The translations under genes were made by a program, and so were the position numbers. Shown here in pieces: positions 53,627 through 64,000 of a stretch of 64,000 nucleotides of DNA. Source of the DNA: Marsupella aquatica (taxonomy: Eukaryota; Marchantiophyta); NCBI GenBank assembly GCA_973895155.1, contig OZ316895.1, positions 13,268,001-13,332,000 on the forward strand, in the 5' to 3' direction. The notes under the pieces were generated by a model. That model searched no databases, had not been told where the DNA came from, and was given only the letters and a program-made list of their open reading frames with translations. Every line of letters begins with the position of its first letter. Positions within the stretch are counted from its first letter, which is position 1.

Positions 53627-54193
53627 TTAAGAACTGGGACCACCGAGATTATGAGAAAATCTACCAAACCTTTCGATTAGGACATCTCGTTCTTCCTCAT
53701 CTAAATTGTTATATTTGTTCGTAAACAATGCGATTTTGTCAGAAGTAGTAGTCCCAAGAACAGATATTTTTGGAAGCATAGAAATATCCTGTCGAATAAC
53801 TCGACAGACTAAGTCAAACTCCAACTCCTCAGTTTCAAGTATGTCGTAAAGAGCATCATTTGCGACATCGACAATCCGGTTTGCTTGTTTGAGGATAGCC
53901 CATAACCTTGTATTTGTAACTAAAAAGTTCCACTTCTTGCTACAAGCTCCAAGCCGAATAAGGTCTCGGACCCTATTGATAACCAAATCATTATCGAGGT
54001 GTCGATATCCATGCAATCTTTCAATTGAAATAAAGTGTTCGTAGAGTATTGGCCAAATGTTTGAAATGACCAAAACATTTGGTATTCCTCCAATGAGACT
54101 AGAGGAGGTTTCATCTAGCGTATCCCATATTGTTTTCTGTTTCTTTTCATGAGATGAAAAGAAATCTCGAGCCTCATTCAAAAGTTGGCTCAT
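53627..54193 (-). CDS. F-box-like protein, copy 2
   Basis: 188 codons from ATG 54193 to TAA 53627. The pattern GIPNVLVISNIWPILYEHF, then GACSKKWNFLV and TRLWAIL, matches the F-box of the neighbouring copies. The C-terminal LDEEERDVLIERF is shared with copy 3. It lies 34 bp upstream of copy 3. AG just before its ATG (AAAGCAG) could be a splice acceptor, so it may belong to a longer transcript with copy 1. Putative SCF adaptor; partner and substrate unknown. Confidence 0.5.
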   Translation of the reverse strand: MSQLLNEARDFFSSHEKKQKTIWDTLDETSSSLIGGIPNVLVISNIWPILYEHFISIERLHGYRHLDNDLVINRVRDLIRLGACSKKWNFLVTNTRLWAILKQANRIVDVANDALYDILETEELEFDLVCRVIRQDISMLPKISVLGTTTSDKIALFTNKYNNLDEEERDVLIERFGRFSHNLGGPSS

Positions 54194-54258
54194 CCTGCTT
54201 TTATCATATCACAAAACATTGTTAGAAGACATACGACGCGCTTGGTCACGTAAGTTAA

Positions 54259-54810
54259 CTAGAATTCCTTAAAAGCGTAGATGTCACCCTCAAGGTATCC
54301 AACTTCATGGCATCTGACTGTAAATTTCCATTTTTCAAGAGGGTGAAGAGCATCATAAGTCTTCGTGAAGAGTTCCCTAAGATCTCTGGACATTGACCCC
54401 ATGAATTTAATTCTTGGGTATTTCTGGAAGAAACTTTGAACTGTCGATGAGAGAGACTCATTTCCGATCGGTTTAGTAGGATTTCCTGGGAAAGCCAAAT
54501 CTAATAAACTTAACTTGATTACACCTAGAAGATAGGTATTCCCAACAAGGTGGCGCCATCTGCGACACACCGAAGATAGTCCTACAAACTCATCCAATTC
54601 CTTTATTGAGAAATTTCCTGCATTAGCCGAGGAATTAAAAGTCTCCTGGATCCGAGGCCATATCAATTCCGCGACAATGAAATCTGGAAGTCCAGGTAGT
54701 AGTGTTTCAAAAAATACAGAATATCCCGCAAGTAGACCATCTTGGCTTCTGTCCAAAACGTCAAATATTGGGCATAGATATCTGAAGCTCTCCAGACCAG
54801 GTTCGCCCAT
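54259..54810 (-). CDS. F-box-like protein, copy 1
   Basis: 183 codons from ATG 54810 to TAG 54259. The F-box-like block is LLPGLPDFIVAELIWPRI, SSVCRRWRHLV and TYLLGVIKL. The C-terminal half has LHPLEKWKFTVRC, aligned with LDEEERD of copies 2 and 3. A palindrome lies in the spacer to copy 2 (54236-54251) and another upstream of the start (54852-54867), consistent with a regulatory role. Divergence among the three copies shows an old triplication. Confidence 0.5.
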   Translation of the reverse strand: MGEPGLESFRYLCPIFDVLDRSQDGLLAGYSVFFETLLPGLPDFIVAELIWPRIQETFNSSANAGNFSIKELDEFVGLSSVCRRWRHLVGNTYLLGVIKLSLLDLAFPGNPTKPIGNESLSSTVQSFFQKYPRIKFMGSMSRDLRELFTKTYDALHPLEKWKFTVRCHEVGYLEGDIYAFKEF

Positions 54811-54851
54811 GACTCTTTTCAGCCAAATGATATATCCCAGAGATTATTTTC

Positions 54852-55885
54852 ACGCGACTGGTCGCATCTACAAATCAGAATGCATAAACAATTCTTTGAG
54901 AGACTGATCATAAATGTCTTTGTCCTCTAACAGAACCAGTCAATGAGAGAGCAACCTTAGACGCGACTGGTCGCGTCAATTGAACCTAAACAACTATATC
55001 CACTGAACCTTCTGTGGAGATTTGGATATGGTACGCGCTCAGTAAATCTATCCAGTTTCCTTCTCACACGCGACTGGTCGCGTCAACTGAACCTAAACAA
55101 CTATATCCACTGAACCTTCTGTGGAGATTTGGATATGGTACGCGCTCAGTAAATCTATCCAGTTTCCTTCTCACACGCGACTGGTCGCGTCAACTCGTCC
55201 TAAAAGGAACCTTACCTCCTCTAATAGAACCAGTCAATGAGAGATCTACGTCAAACGCGACTAGTCATGTCAACTGGTCCTAAAAGGAACCTTACCTCCT
55301 CTAACAGAACCAGTCAATGAGAGAGCTACCTCAGACGCGATTGGTCGCGTCAACTGAACCTAAACAACTATATCCATTGAACCTTCCTTGTGGAGATTTG
55401 GATATGGTACGCGCTCAGTAAATCTATCCAGTTTCCTTCTCACACGCGATTGGTCGCGTCAACTCGTCCTAAAAGGAACCTTATCTCCTCTAACAGAACC
55501 AGTCAATGAGAGAGCTACCTCAGACACAACTGGTCGCGTCAACTAAACCTAAAGAACTATATCCACTGAACCTTCCTTGTGGAGATTTTGATATGGTACG
55601 CGCTCAGTAAATCTATCCTGTTTCCTTCTGACACGCGACTGGTTGCGTCAACTGGTCCTAAAAGGAACCTTACCTCCTCTAACAGAACTAGTCAATGAGA
55701 GAGCTACCTGACGCGACTGGTCACGTCAACTAAACCTAAACAACTATATCTACTGAACCTTCCTTGTGGAGATTTGGATATGGTACGCGCTCAGTAAATC
55801 TATCCAGTTTCCTTCTCACACGCGACTGGTCGCGTCAACTGGTCCTAAAAGGAACCTCATAGTATTTTCACGCGACTGGTCGCAT
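54852..55885. repeat. Palindrome-based satellite array
   Basis: Palindromes start at 54852, 54961, 55068, 55175, 55255, 55335, 55444, 55524, 55633, 55711, 55820 and 55870. Two unit types occur between them: a 107-109 bp unit containing ACTATATCCACTGAACCTT and GGTACGCGCTCAGTAAATC, and a 78-80 bp unit containing CCTAAAAGGAACCTTACC and CCAGTCAATGAGAGA. The order is long, long, short, short, long, short, long, short, long. It sits directly upstream of the F-box gene cluster. Confidence 0.9.
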
Positions 55886-58540
55886 CAACAGCTCAAACAA
55901 CTTTTGGACAATAGGAGAATACAGTGATACAACTGTGATTACTGACCCGTACGGACAAGGAAATCCGAGTAAGCATGATTTCATTCATTTATATTCATTC
56001 ATGAACTTTACAATAATTCAGATGTTTGAGCTCTGTCATTGTGAAACTATTATATATCAGAAGTTTAGAGAATGATCCAGCTAAGATGATTCAATTTAGC
56101 AGTCTACTGGTTGTATTCGTCAATTAAAGGATTCAGTGTAATGAGATTCACATAACATGAGAGTTTATATGATTAAATTCACAGCGTGCAAGTTTGTAAT
56201 GACTTACTTAAGACGATTCAGGTTGTATTTTAATTAGTGAGTTTGTATGATTCACACATATTTGAGTTTACAAACAAACCGCGTTATGAAAACTATGCTT
56301 AACAATCAACAGAAATTTTAGCAAACCATAATCAACACCAACAGAAAATATAGAAATTACACCTGAATTCTGAAAAATTGATGTAATCGTTTGAGAGATT
56401 GACGTCCAAGCACTTGAAGACCTTGCTGCGGCATTCCAAAAAGTAAATATAAGATTGAAGATATTAATATGCTAAGCAACAACAATACAGCTTCTATACT
56501 TCTATACATAGAGCTTCGCTGCCACCAATTGAATAACATGTGCTTAATGCTAAGGAGCTCATTATGTCGAGTTAAAAAGACTCTTTCAAAAGTACAATCA
56601 AAGTTGTGGATAGGCAAACTGAGCATGGATAAAAGCGCACTAAACCTGAAGATTAAAAGAGGTGAAACAAACCTGAATGCTGAATGGAAGGAGCTAAAAC
56701 AAGCTGCCAAAAAGTAGTTTGAGCTGCTGAAACACGTTGATCGAGCTGATATGAGCTTAAAATTGGCTAACACGAACTGATACAAACACTCCCAAAAAGC
56801 TAGTTGCAACGAACTAGCAAACTAGAAGTGAATACGAGCTGTAAATGCGAGCTGCAATGCGCCAATGAGCTCCTGGTCGAAATGATGGACAACTACTAAG
56901 AGCTGCAACGCGCCGACAAGCACCTGACCACAACAAACGAGCCGCAACGACAAAAATGAAATTCAGGGCAGGAGCGAGAGCGAGAGCGACGAGAGCGAGA
57001 GTGAGAGCGAGAGCGAGAGCGACAAGAGCAGGCGCGCGAAAGTCTAGGGAGCGAGAAACAACAACAATGAACAATGAACTCGAGACCGTGGGCGCCGACA
57101 CTAAGGAAGAACTAATTAGGGTATTGTTTTAGCATAACCCTAATAACAGCCTAGCGACAAGAAGGTTCCAGATGATCTCCATACACTCCACCATCGACTG
57201 AACAAACTATGCAATCGTGAAAAAAAGATTACCAGATTCCTTTTGATTTGCCGTACTAAAGGAGATTTCTATTTGATCGCCAATTTGAAATTTAAACCGG
57301 TAATTATGCAACTGCGAAAGATTGTTAGTGGGGACCCCCGGATCCGGATTCGGATCCGTATCTTCACTATATCTACCAATTCAAATCCAAAATGTGAACG
57401 AACGACAACTTTCTCATGATCGTTCCATCACGTAGTGGAGGCAAACTTCAAAATCATTCCATTTTGGTAGTGGAGACCGTCGGATCCGGATCCGTACTCC
57501 ACTCTCTATCTTGCCAATTCAAACCCTTACTCTAAACAACGTAAAATGATTCTCACGGTCGGGGAGAATCGATATTCAAAATCAATCTTGTACAATGATT
57601 CTCACGACTAGAGACTCAACCAATTTTCAAAATCAAAATCAAGTCCAGATGAACACATCCTCCATGGAGTCAATAGACTGATCTCATTGCTCACGGATCA
57701 TTCTTCATTTTCAGTTTCTCCTGACCAGGATACTAGCTGGGCTCTCAGCGGAGGCTGATCCAAGGCACATTTGAGGTGGAGCAGATTGGATCATTCGACT
57801 ATTCCAGTCAGAGGTGGAGCTCATTCAAGCAACGCTGGCGCAGTTCTTGTTGTATCACCTTCAATCTTGGGGAGAGCACATCCGATCAAGCGGGAGAGTT
57901 GCGACGAAGCGAGACGACAAAGATTTAGAACCTCCATAGTCTGCCTCATTCATCAAAGCATTCTAGCAGACCAACAAAGAGTGGCTATTCTAAAATCACT
58001 GTCTGGTCGAGGATTTTGATCTTGATACGATCAACAAGTTGTCATTCTCTGGTGGTGGGATTCGGTCACGATACTCAAGGAAATTGGAGTTCGAAGGAGG
58101 AGGCTTAGTTGGCTGGGACGAGGAGGAGGCTACGCTGGAAGGAAGAGGCTTGGCTGGGAGGAGGGTTTCCGCCAACATCGGAGGGTTTCCGCCAACATTG
58201 TTGAGACCACACGCAACTAAATAACTTGTAAGTATCAATCAGCATTAATTCCGCAATAAATGAGGAGAGTAGTTGCCTTAAACCACACATTCAATGCATG
58301 AATTGAGTCAATAAAGTTATGGTCCAATTTCTCACTCCGATTTAGATCAATCTGTGTTTCAAGTCCAATATAGAAGCAATGTATCAGAAGTACTAGTAGA
58401 GAATCCGAATGAATTCTCTAGTCTAAAATTGTATGGCGTACGCGTATAGTTGTCCGTACATTTTGCTATTGTTTATTGTAGTTGACGGCCTAGCAAAACG
58501 AAACGTAATCGAGGTCCATTTTTCAGATCATACTGATCTC
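55886..58540. other. Spacer without supported genes
   Basis: AT-rich from 55886 to 56500. A minus-strand 150-codon frame with a hydrophobic segment (56809-56357) has no ATG start and no known domain. A GAGAGC/GAGCGA microsatellite lies at 56965-57035. CGGATCCGGAT-type words repeat at 57340-57360 and 57478-57500. An 18-bp direct duplication GAGGGTTTCCGCCAACAT lies at about 58160-58195. Confidence 0.5.
56965..57035. repeat. GAGAGC/GAGCGA microsatellite
   Basis: Interrupted hexamer repeats of GAGAGC and GAGCGA over about 70 bp. Confidence 0.8.
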
Positions 58541-59415
58541 AACTTGTTAGTAGGATGACCTGTTTTTTGGTTACACATGTAGTTCGTCACGCGCACAGTC
58601 ACGTAAACCAATTTATCTCGTGTCTTTTGATATTGTTTATTGTAGTCGACAGCCTAGCAAATTGGCCAACAATCTATTTTAAAACCAACGTCTTCGTTTC
58701 ATCACGCGCACGGTTGCGTTAATGTTTTAGAGGTCAGCGAAAGCTCTGCACTCTTAGACGTAATCGCCCTTTATTTCTCAGATCTTCCTGATCTCAACTT
58801 GTTAGTAGGATGACCTATTTTTTGGTTACACATGTAGTTCGTCATGCGCACAGTCGCGTGAACCAATTTATCTCGTGTCTTTTGATATTGTTTATTGTAG
58901 TCGACAGCCTAGCGAATTGGCCAGAAATCTATTTTGAAACCAAGTTCTGATTCACGCGACCGGTCGCGTTAATGTTTTAGAGGTCGGCAAAAGCTCTGCA
59001 CTCTTAGACGTAATTGCCCTTTATTTCTCAGATCTTTCTGATCTCAACTTGTTAGTAGGATGACCTGTTTTTTGGGTTACACATGTAGTTCATCACGCGC
59101 ACAGTCGCGTGAACCAATTTATCTTGATATTGTTTATTGTAGTCGATTGCCCAGCAAATTGGCCAGAAATATATTTTAAAACCGAGGTCTTTGTTTCATC
59201 ACGCGCCCGGTCGCGTTAATGTTTTAGAGGTCAGCGAAAGCTCTGCACTCTTAGACGTAATCGCCCTTTATTTCTCAGATCTGCCTGATCTCAACTTGTT
59301 AGTAGGATGACCTGTTTTTGGTTACACATGTAGTTCATCACGCGCACAGTCACGTGAACCAATTTATCGCAGGTCTTTTTGATATTGTTTATTGTAGTCG
59401 ACAGCCTAGCGAATT
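58541..59415. repeat. 247-255 bp tandem repeat with two palindromes per unit
   Basis: AACTTGTTAGTAGGATGACC recurs at about 58541, 58796, 59046 and 59293. Each unit has two palindromes: one of type ACGCGCACAGTCACGT (58589, 58844, 59095, 59340) and one of type ACGCGCACGGTTGCGT or ACGCGACCGGTCGCGT (58704, 58954, 59201). The copy at 58954-58969 is a perfect palindrome. Units are close to identical, so amplification is recent. Confidence 0.9.
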
Positions 59416-59618
59416 GTCAGTCAGAGGAATCTTGATTTTTCCTTGATTGCAAAAATGGTTACATCGATCCCGAAGCACTTCGGATGTGGAATCCATATCC
59501 ACTAGCACTATCCAGGAATTTAAGCTACACAGTATCTATAACAAGTTCTAACTTGAACTACTCTTGAATCTGTAGTTCTAATCTTCGACTACTCAAAATA
59601 TTGTTGACTTCGATCGAG

Positions 59619-60161
59619 TCAGTCATTCCAAGATGAAGGCATCCACTCATCGGTGTCTGGTGTGGATTCCCTTGAATCCAGAAATTCTTCCTTTGCCCAA
59701 GTCCTAACGTCCATAGATTTTCTCGGCTTTCTCTTTCTGTAATACAAATCAGAATCTTTGTTCATCTCTAATTGCCTTTTCTTCGGTGCGTCCACTTTCT
59801 TGGCCTCCATCTTGACTGTCTTAGCGTCTGCTGCTACTTCCCCCGAAATGGATTCGACGCATGCTCTGGCCTTCAACTTCTCCCCCCTCGAAACGGATTC
59901 CACGAGGGCTTTGCCCTTTAACTTCTCCCCTGATGCCATCTTTGTAGTCATCTCTGTCAGATTGGTCTCCATCTGATCTTCCATCGACAAATCTGGCGAA
60001 CAATGTCGTCTCTCACACAAAATTTGACCCGATTTAGTCACCGTAAACATTATATTACATCGCTGACACATTCTGTAAGGAGTACCACGAATTCGATACG
60101 TCGAACCTTCTGAATCGTCCGTCGGAACATCCTCATTCTTCGAGCTCAGCGGAGTAGTCAT
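59619..60161 (-). CDS. Small basic protein with a Cys4 zinc-binding motif
   Basis: 180 codons, ATG 60161 to stop 59619, uninterrupted. Residues about 32-54 contain MCQRCNIMFTVTKSGQILCERRHC, with paired cysteines (CxxC and CxxxxC) suggesting a zinc ribbon. Next is a repeated segment (GEKLKGKALVESVSRGEKLKARACVESISG), then a basic region (KKRQLEM, YYRKRKPRKS) likely to be a nuclear signal, and an acidic tail. It could bind nucleic acid or protein. I do not recognise the family. It lies upstream of the palindrome satellites and on the same strand as the giant gene. Confidence 0.5.
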   Translation of the reverse strand: MTTPLSSKNEDVPTDDSEGSTYRIRGTPYRMCQRCNIMFTVTKSGQILCERRHCSPDLSMEDQMETNLTEMTTKMASGEKLKGKALVESVSRGEKLKARACVESISGEVAADAKTVKMEAKKVDAPKKRQLEMNKDSDLYYRKRKPRKSMDVRTWAKEEFLDSRESTPDTDEWMPSSWND

Positions 60162-61316
60162 CGCCCTTCAAACAAGAGATGCTGACCGAGACTAAGAATT
60201 GGAAATGAGAGAGCTGATGTGCGAATAGATTATCCAGTAGCCAGAAAGTGGAATGCGTGGGGGAATGAGCAATAGGGATCATCTCAATGTTTTATACTGT
60301 TTAGTCTCCACTAGTCATTGTACATAGTGGTTTCTAGAAGAGGGTGCGCGTTTGACTGGCGCGTATTAGAATTGGCGGGAAGTTCAGTTGTCCTCTAATT
60401 ATGGCTTTAATTTCACGTTTGGCGACCGCCCCGGGAATACTGATTGCTAGTGAAGTACTGAGATTTCTTATGAAGGCCAGTAGTTACTGACTGTCCGGTG
60501 TCCACTCATTGGTAAACTGGTACTGTCCACTCATTTTTCCTGAGTGGAGTTGAAATGATTGTTCGTAATCGATTGTAGTCGTTCTCATTCACTTGAAATG
60601 ACTGACGGACCATGCATTATCTTTACCGGTATGTGTGATGCCTAGCTTTAGATCCGTAATTGTATCTTCCTATCTCGCTCGCAATCGTATCTTACTTATG
60701 AAGTACCAATTACGAGCTAGAGTTTGGGCCTAGCCTTCTAGCTTCTACGTCGTAGACCCTGTACCCTCTGACTAAGGTCACGCGACATGCCTTTAGATCC
60801 GTAATTGTATCTTCCTGTCTCACGCGCAATCGTATCTTACTCATGAAGTACCAAGTACGAGCTAGAGTTTGGGCCTAGCCTTCTAGCTTCTACGTCGTAG
60901 ACCCTGTTATCCCTACACCCTTTGACTAAGGTCATGCGACTAGTCGCGTGCAGGGCAGTGCATTGACTACATTCTACCTACTTATTGACGGTTGTGACAG
61001 GACAATGCAGTTCACGGACGTTTTACTGGCGCTTATTAGCACTACTGTCCTCAATAGTTACTGACTGTCCACTCATTTGTTCTGAGTGGATGTGAAATGA
61101 TTGATCGTAATCGATTGTGGTCATTCTCATTCATTTGACATGACTGACGGACCATGCATAGTCTGTTGCCGGTATGTGTGGTACCTCTAGGGTCACGCGA
61201 CCAGTCGCGTGCAGCGCAGTGCATTGACTACATTCTGCTTATTGATCGACGTGACAGGACAGTGTAGTGAAATTGATGGACGTGACAGGACTGTACGCTT
61301 ACAGTGATATTCTCTG
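60162..61316. other. Spacer with duplicated blocks and palindromes
   Basis: Two copies of a block of about 140 bp (about 60650-60780 and 60790-60930) share GATCCGTAATTGTATCTTCC and GAGTTTGGGCCTAGCCTTC. Another pair shares ATGTGTG...GACGGACCATGCAT (about 60600-60640 and 61140-61180). Palindromes or half-sites are at 60780, 60934-60949 and 61195-61210. No gene is supported. Confidence 0.65.
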
Positions 61317-64000
61317 ATGTGCAGGATCATAATTATTATGGTGACATCAACAGTCTGGATCAGGGAAGGCGGACAAGTTATTATAGGCATACGTGAGAAA
61401 CAGGTTGGAAAAGGTTGCGTGATAAGTCTTGATCCTTCCAGGGTTTGTCACAATGTTCCTCTTGGGGCGGACAGAGTTCTTCTTCTATTGGAGGAAGTTT
61501 TTGACGAGACCATTCTATGCAAAGATGACAAACTTTTGAAGGACATGATTGGGGGTTACCTTGTATGGGAAAGGAATCAGTTTTTTTGAGCTCCCATGGA
61601 ATCGGAGGATGTGTTTGGCACTGTTGGTGATGATCAAGATCCAGTCAATCAAAATTCTGATGGGAACAACCATAATGAGAGTCGGTCTGGTGTGGAAGTA
61701 GTTTTACCAAAGGCCTTGTGGATGGGCATGCCTGTAAAGGTGGTGGATGAGAACAAGTTGATTTTTGCAGTGGCAACTATACATGTTCTAGATCCTATAG
61801 TGAAGCTTGGGGATGTCACCCTTGGGAATACACATGTGGGAATTCTGATCAACGATTTTGTCGAGGGAGCTACCATAGATCATCTGAAGCATAGAGATTG
61901 CTTAAAAGCTTGGTCGATGGACCAACTCATTGCCAAGGATGGCAACTTGTTGTCTTTCCACAACATCAGGCAAGTTGTGGGAGGGAACACATCTCCAACA
62001 AGTGGCAAGCGGTCCTACGTCGATAAAAGTAGGAAAAGAAAGAGTCCATCTTCCCAGACATCTAGAAGAGACACATCTTTGGCACGTCAAGATGTGTTGT
62101 TGATAAACACTAAGGACTGTTGTAGTGAACATTGTTGCCAATATTTGGACCGCAACTTGGCTATGGCAATTAGGCAAAAGTGGTGGTCAAAATCTTTTGC
62201 GGAGCGCAAGGAGGAGGAAATCAAGGCTATTAAATATACAATACACTTGGGTACTGGAGAAAGGATTCTAGCAGTGGAGGGCAAAGTATTGTGCTTGGAG
62301 GCATGGAGAATCATTCATTCAAGAGGAAAGACTCAATTTTATGCCTTGAAGAAGACTGTGATGGCTGGAATGAACATAGGTACCCATGGTAATGCTGGAA
62401 AAAGGCGTATGTCCGAGAAAGTATCTCAAGCGTTCATGTCAATGAAAGAGATTATTGAGGAGGCAGCTGATCATCATCCAGCCAAGTTGAGAACCATGAC
62501 AGATAATACAAGGATGGTTTTGAGGGAATTGCCAACAAATCTTACTTGGGAGAATATTAGAAACAGGGTTAATGTTGTCAACCACGAGGATGGTCTTCCT
62601 CCAATTTCCCAACCCACCTTGAGTCATCTACATCAGATGTATTTCAGGGAGTTCTCACGTCACAAAAAGGGCAACAACTTTTCAAAGTGTACAACTTGTA
62701 GTGAGTTGCTTCAACGGAAAGCAAACCTTACAGGAGCTAAGGAAGAGTTAGAGGGCCTAAGGCGTGACGAGGAGGAACATCACCAAGACCACACACAGCA
62801 AAGAATGTGCTATCATACCTGGAGATATGAGTCCATCCATCGTCCAAAGGAAGTGTTATGCCTTATTCATGATAAGATGGATCATTCAAAGACAGCTCTC
62901 CCAAGAATGCCCTTCAATCCTAAGCATGTGGATGGTGCCCAAAAGTTCCCAATTACTGTCACTGGTATCCTTACTCATGGTCATGGTCCCAAGGCCATAG
63001 CCCAATATCATGTTGGAGTGTGGCCAGGTGATGTCAACATCACTATTGGGTCAATTGATTCAATACTAAGGATGTTGGAAAACCCAAATCCAATGATCAA
63101 ATCACTTGTGGAGGGGCCAGACTCGACAAGTCTTTTTAAAGACCTCCTTTTTGGGAGAGCAGATATCTTGGAGGCAAGTGTCCTTAGAGCATTTGAGGAT
63201 GACATTGCCTACATCTCAAGCCTAGGTACTTTACTCACAATCCTTTAATTTATTATTATTTAATAATATAAGCTCACACACACTGACACTCTACTTTGTG
63301 TAGTTGTTGCTCCTCCTAGCCAAGGTTTCATTAATAGGGTTTAAACCCTAAACCCTAAATTGGGGTTTAGAGTCTGACTAGGGTTTTATTTAAAAGCATT
63401 CTGAGATTGTTACATTGTGATGCAGCACCTGAGGCACCAAAGTTCAGGCCCCTTCCACGAGTATTGAAGCTACAACTGGATAATTGTGCCTCAGACAACA
63501 AGAACAGATATATGATGGCTTATTTGTCATTGTTGACGGCAAGGGAGGTGTTTGAAGAGGTTCATCTTGGTTTTATGGTGGTTGGGCATACTCATGAGGA
63601 CGTTGACGGTATGTTCGGGCATTTTTCAGAGTCTATGATGCATAACCCCACATACTCATTGCCTGAGTTAATGTCCTTGTTCATGAGAGCAAGGACACCC
63701 AATGCAGTCCCACATTTTCTACAGGAGGTCCCAGATTTCAAAAACTACTTAGCTCCATTCATGTTGAAGGGCCCTGAGGCATTGGTGGGGCATTTAAAAC
63801 CCAGGCTGTTTAGGTTCTATGTTCGTCATGATAGTATGCCATGCTTCCAATACAAAATGAAGTCAACTGATCAGGGATGGTTACCCAAGGAAGGTATTGA
63901 AATGTGGTCATGGAAAGATGACAAAAGTCCTCACATCCCAATTGGGGTGCCCAAACGGCTACCAATGATGGAGTTGAAAATGCTTCCTGAAGTGCTGACA
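61317..64000 (+). CDS. DUF7869-type protein of probable transposon origin, partial at 3' end
   Basis: Exon 1 61317-63225 and exon 2 63426-64000, GT-AG with phase kept and open to the window edge. The 5' end is uncertain: 61325 follows a possible AG acceptor. The N-terminal block GKGCVISLDPSRVCHNVPLG resembles a conserved segment of plant En/Spm-type transposon proteins. A nuclear-type basic region (KRSYVDKSRKRKSPSS) follows. Exon 2 has LQLDNCASDNKNRY and VVGHTHEDVDGMFGHFS, the acidic D-N and H-H/D blocks typical of DUF7869, which look like an RNase H-fold transposase-type core. One TGA (61587-61589) interrupts the frame just before an ATG at 61596; translation could begin there. Confidence 0.7.
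63343..63360. promoter_or_regulatory. Telobox-like motif in an intron
   Basis: AAACCCTAAACCCTAAAT, two plant telomere units, within the 200-bp intron 63226-63425, followed by GGGGTTTAG in the opposite orientation. Teloboxes can bind TRB-type proteins in plants; no function is shown here. Confidence 0.45.

Larger units (their letters stand above)
44334..61210 (-). mobile_element. Palindrome-bearing segment: putative large element
   Basis: About 30 copies of a 16-bp palindrome (consensus ACGCGACCGGTCGCGT) lie between 44334 and 61210 and essentially nowhere else in the window. All recognised genes inside are on the minus strand and are of types unrelated to the flanking PFP-beta gene. They are a zinc-binding protein, three F-box-like domains, and a ParB/methyltransferase/Ulp1/HAD protein. 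I found no transposase, integrase, RT, polymerase or terminal inverted repeat, so calling it a mobile element is inference. A rapidly evolving host locus is the alternative. Confidence 0.35.

Noticed and set aside
54852-55885. Regularly spaced palindromic repeats looking like a CRISPR array
   Set aside because: The spacers are themselves repeated, the lengths are 80-109 bp, and the genes are eukaryotic with introns; it is a satellite.
56357-56809. Minus-strand 150-codon frame with a hydrophobic segment
   Set aside because: No ATG start, no recognisable family, AT-rich spacer.
60901-60915. 15-bp match to the I-SceI homing endonuclease site (ACCCTGTTATCCCTA)
   Set aside because: It is incomplete, no homing endonuclease gene is seen, and it arises in a duplicated block where the other copy lacks it; probably chance.

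Overview
The window is nuclear DNA from a green-lineage (streptophyte) eukaryote. Three things support this: a 16-exon gene for the plant-type PPi-dependent phosphofructokinase (beta subunit) with GT-AG introns, plant-type (TTTAGGG)n interstitial telomere motifs, and Ty1/copia and Ty3/gypsy retrotransposons. A DNA cytosine methyltransferase captured by a gypsy element, together with the very repeat-rich layout, makes a charophyte alga or early land plant the most likely source. That placement is inference.

Layout. 1-3.9 kb: gene-poor DNA. 3.9-22.9 kb: nested retrotransposons on the minus strand. An old copia element (3918-22860, flanked by CCTAA on both sides) carries a Ty3/gypsy element inserted in its 3' LTR (about 3961-13074) and a second insert in its reverse transcriptase. 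The gypsy element holds gag, protease, a DNMT3-like cytosine methyltransferase, RT, RNase H, integrase and a C-terminal PHD finger in one reading frame of 7.1 kb. That frame is broken by 16 stop codons, all TAG or TGA, with no frameshift. 22.9-33.5 kb: AT-rich intergenic DNA with a foldback element, decayed PIF1-like helicase pieces in inverted orientation and low-complexity repeats. 33.5-39.9 kb: the intact PFP-beta gene, minus strand. 39.9-44.3 kb: intergenic DNA with a short telomere-like tract.

44.3-61.2 kb is the most unusual part. About 30 copies of a 16-bp GC-rich palindrome (consensus ACGCGACCGGTCGCGT) are confined to it. They lie inside introns, in gene spacers and as the repeated core of two satellite arrays. 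The minus strand carries two F-box-like genes and then a roughly 9-kb multi-exon gene (53592-44519). Its spliced frame runs F-box-like, basic NLS, ParB-like, beta-class DNA methyltransferase-like, acidic and coiled-coil linker, Ulp1/SENP cysteine protease, and three HAD/FCP1-like domains. Six of its eight introns contain the palindrome. A small zinc-binding protein gene (60161-59619) lies upstream. The large gene has about ten in-frame stops, each reachable by one C-to-T change from CAG, CAA or CGA.

61.3-64 kb: the 5' part of a plus-strand gene of the plant DUF7869 type, probably of transposon origin, running off the window. Working model (inference): the 44-61 kb segment is a large, partly decayed selfish or domesticated element. 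Its ParB/methyltransferase protein may recognise the palindrome. The whole region has been altered by C-to-T change in methylated CG and CHG contexts.
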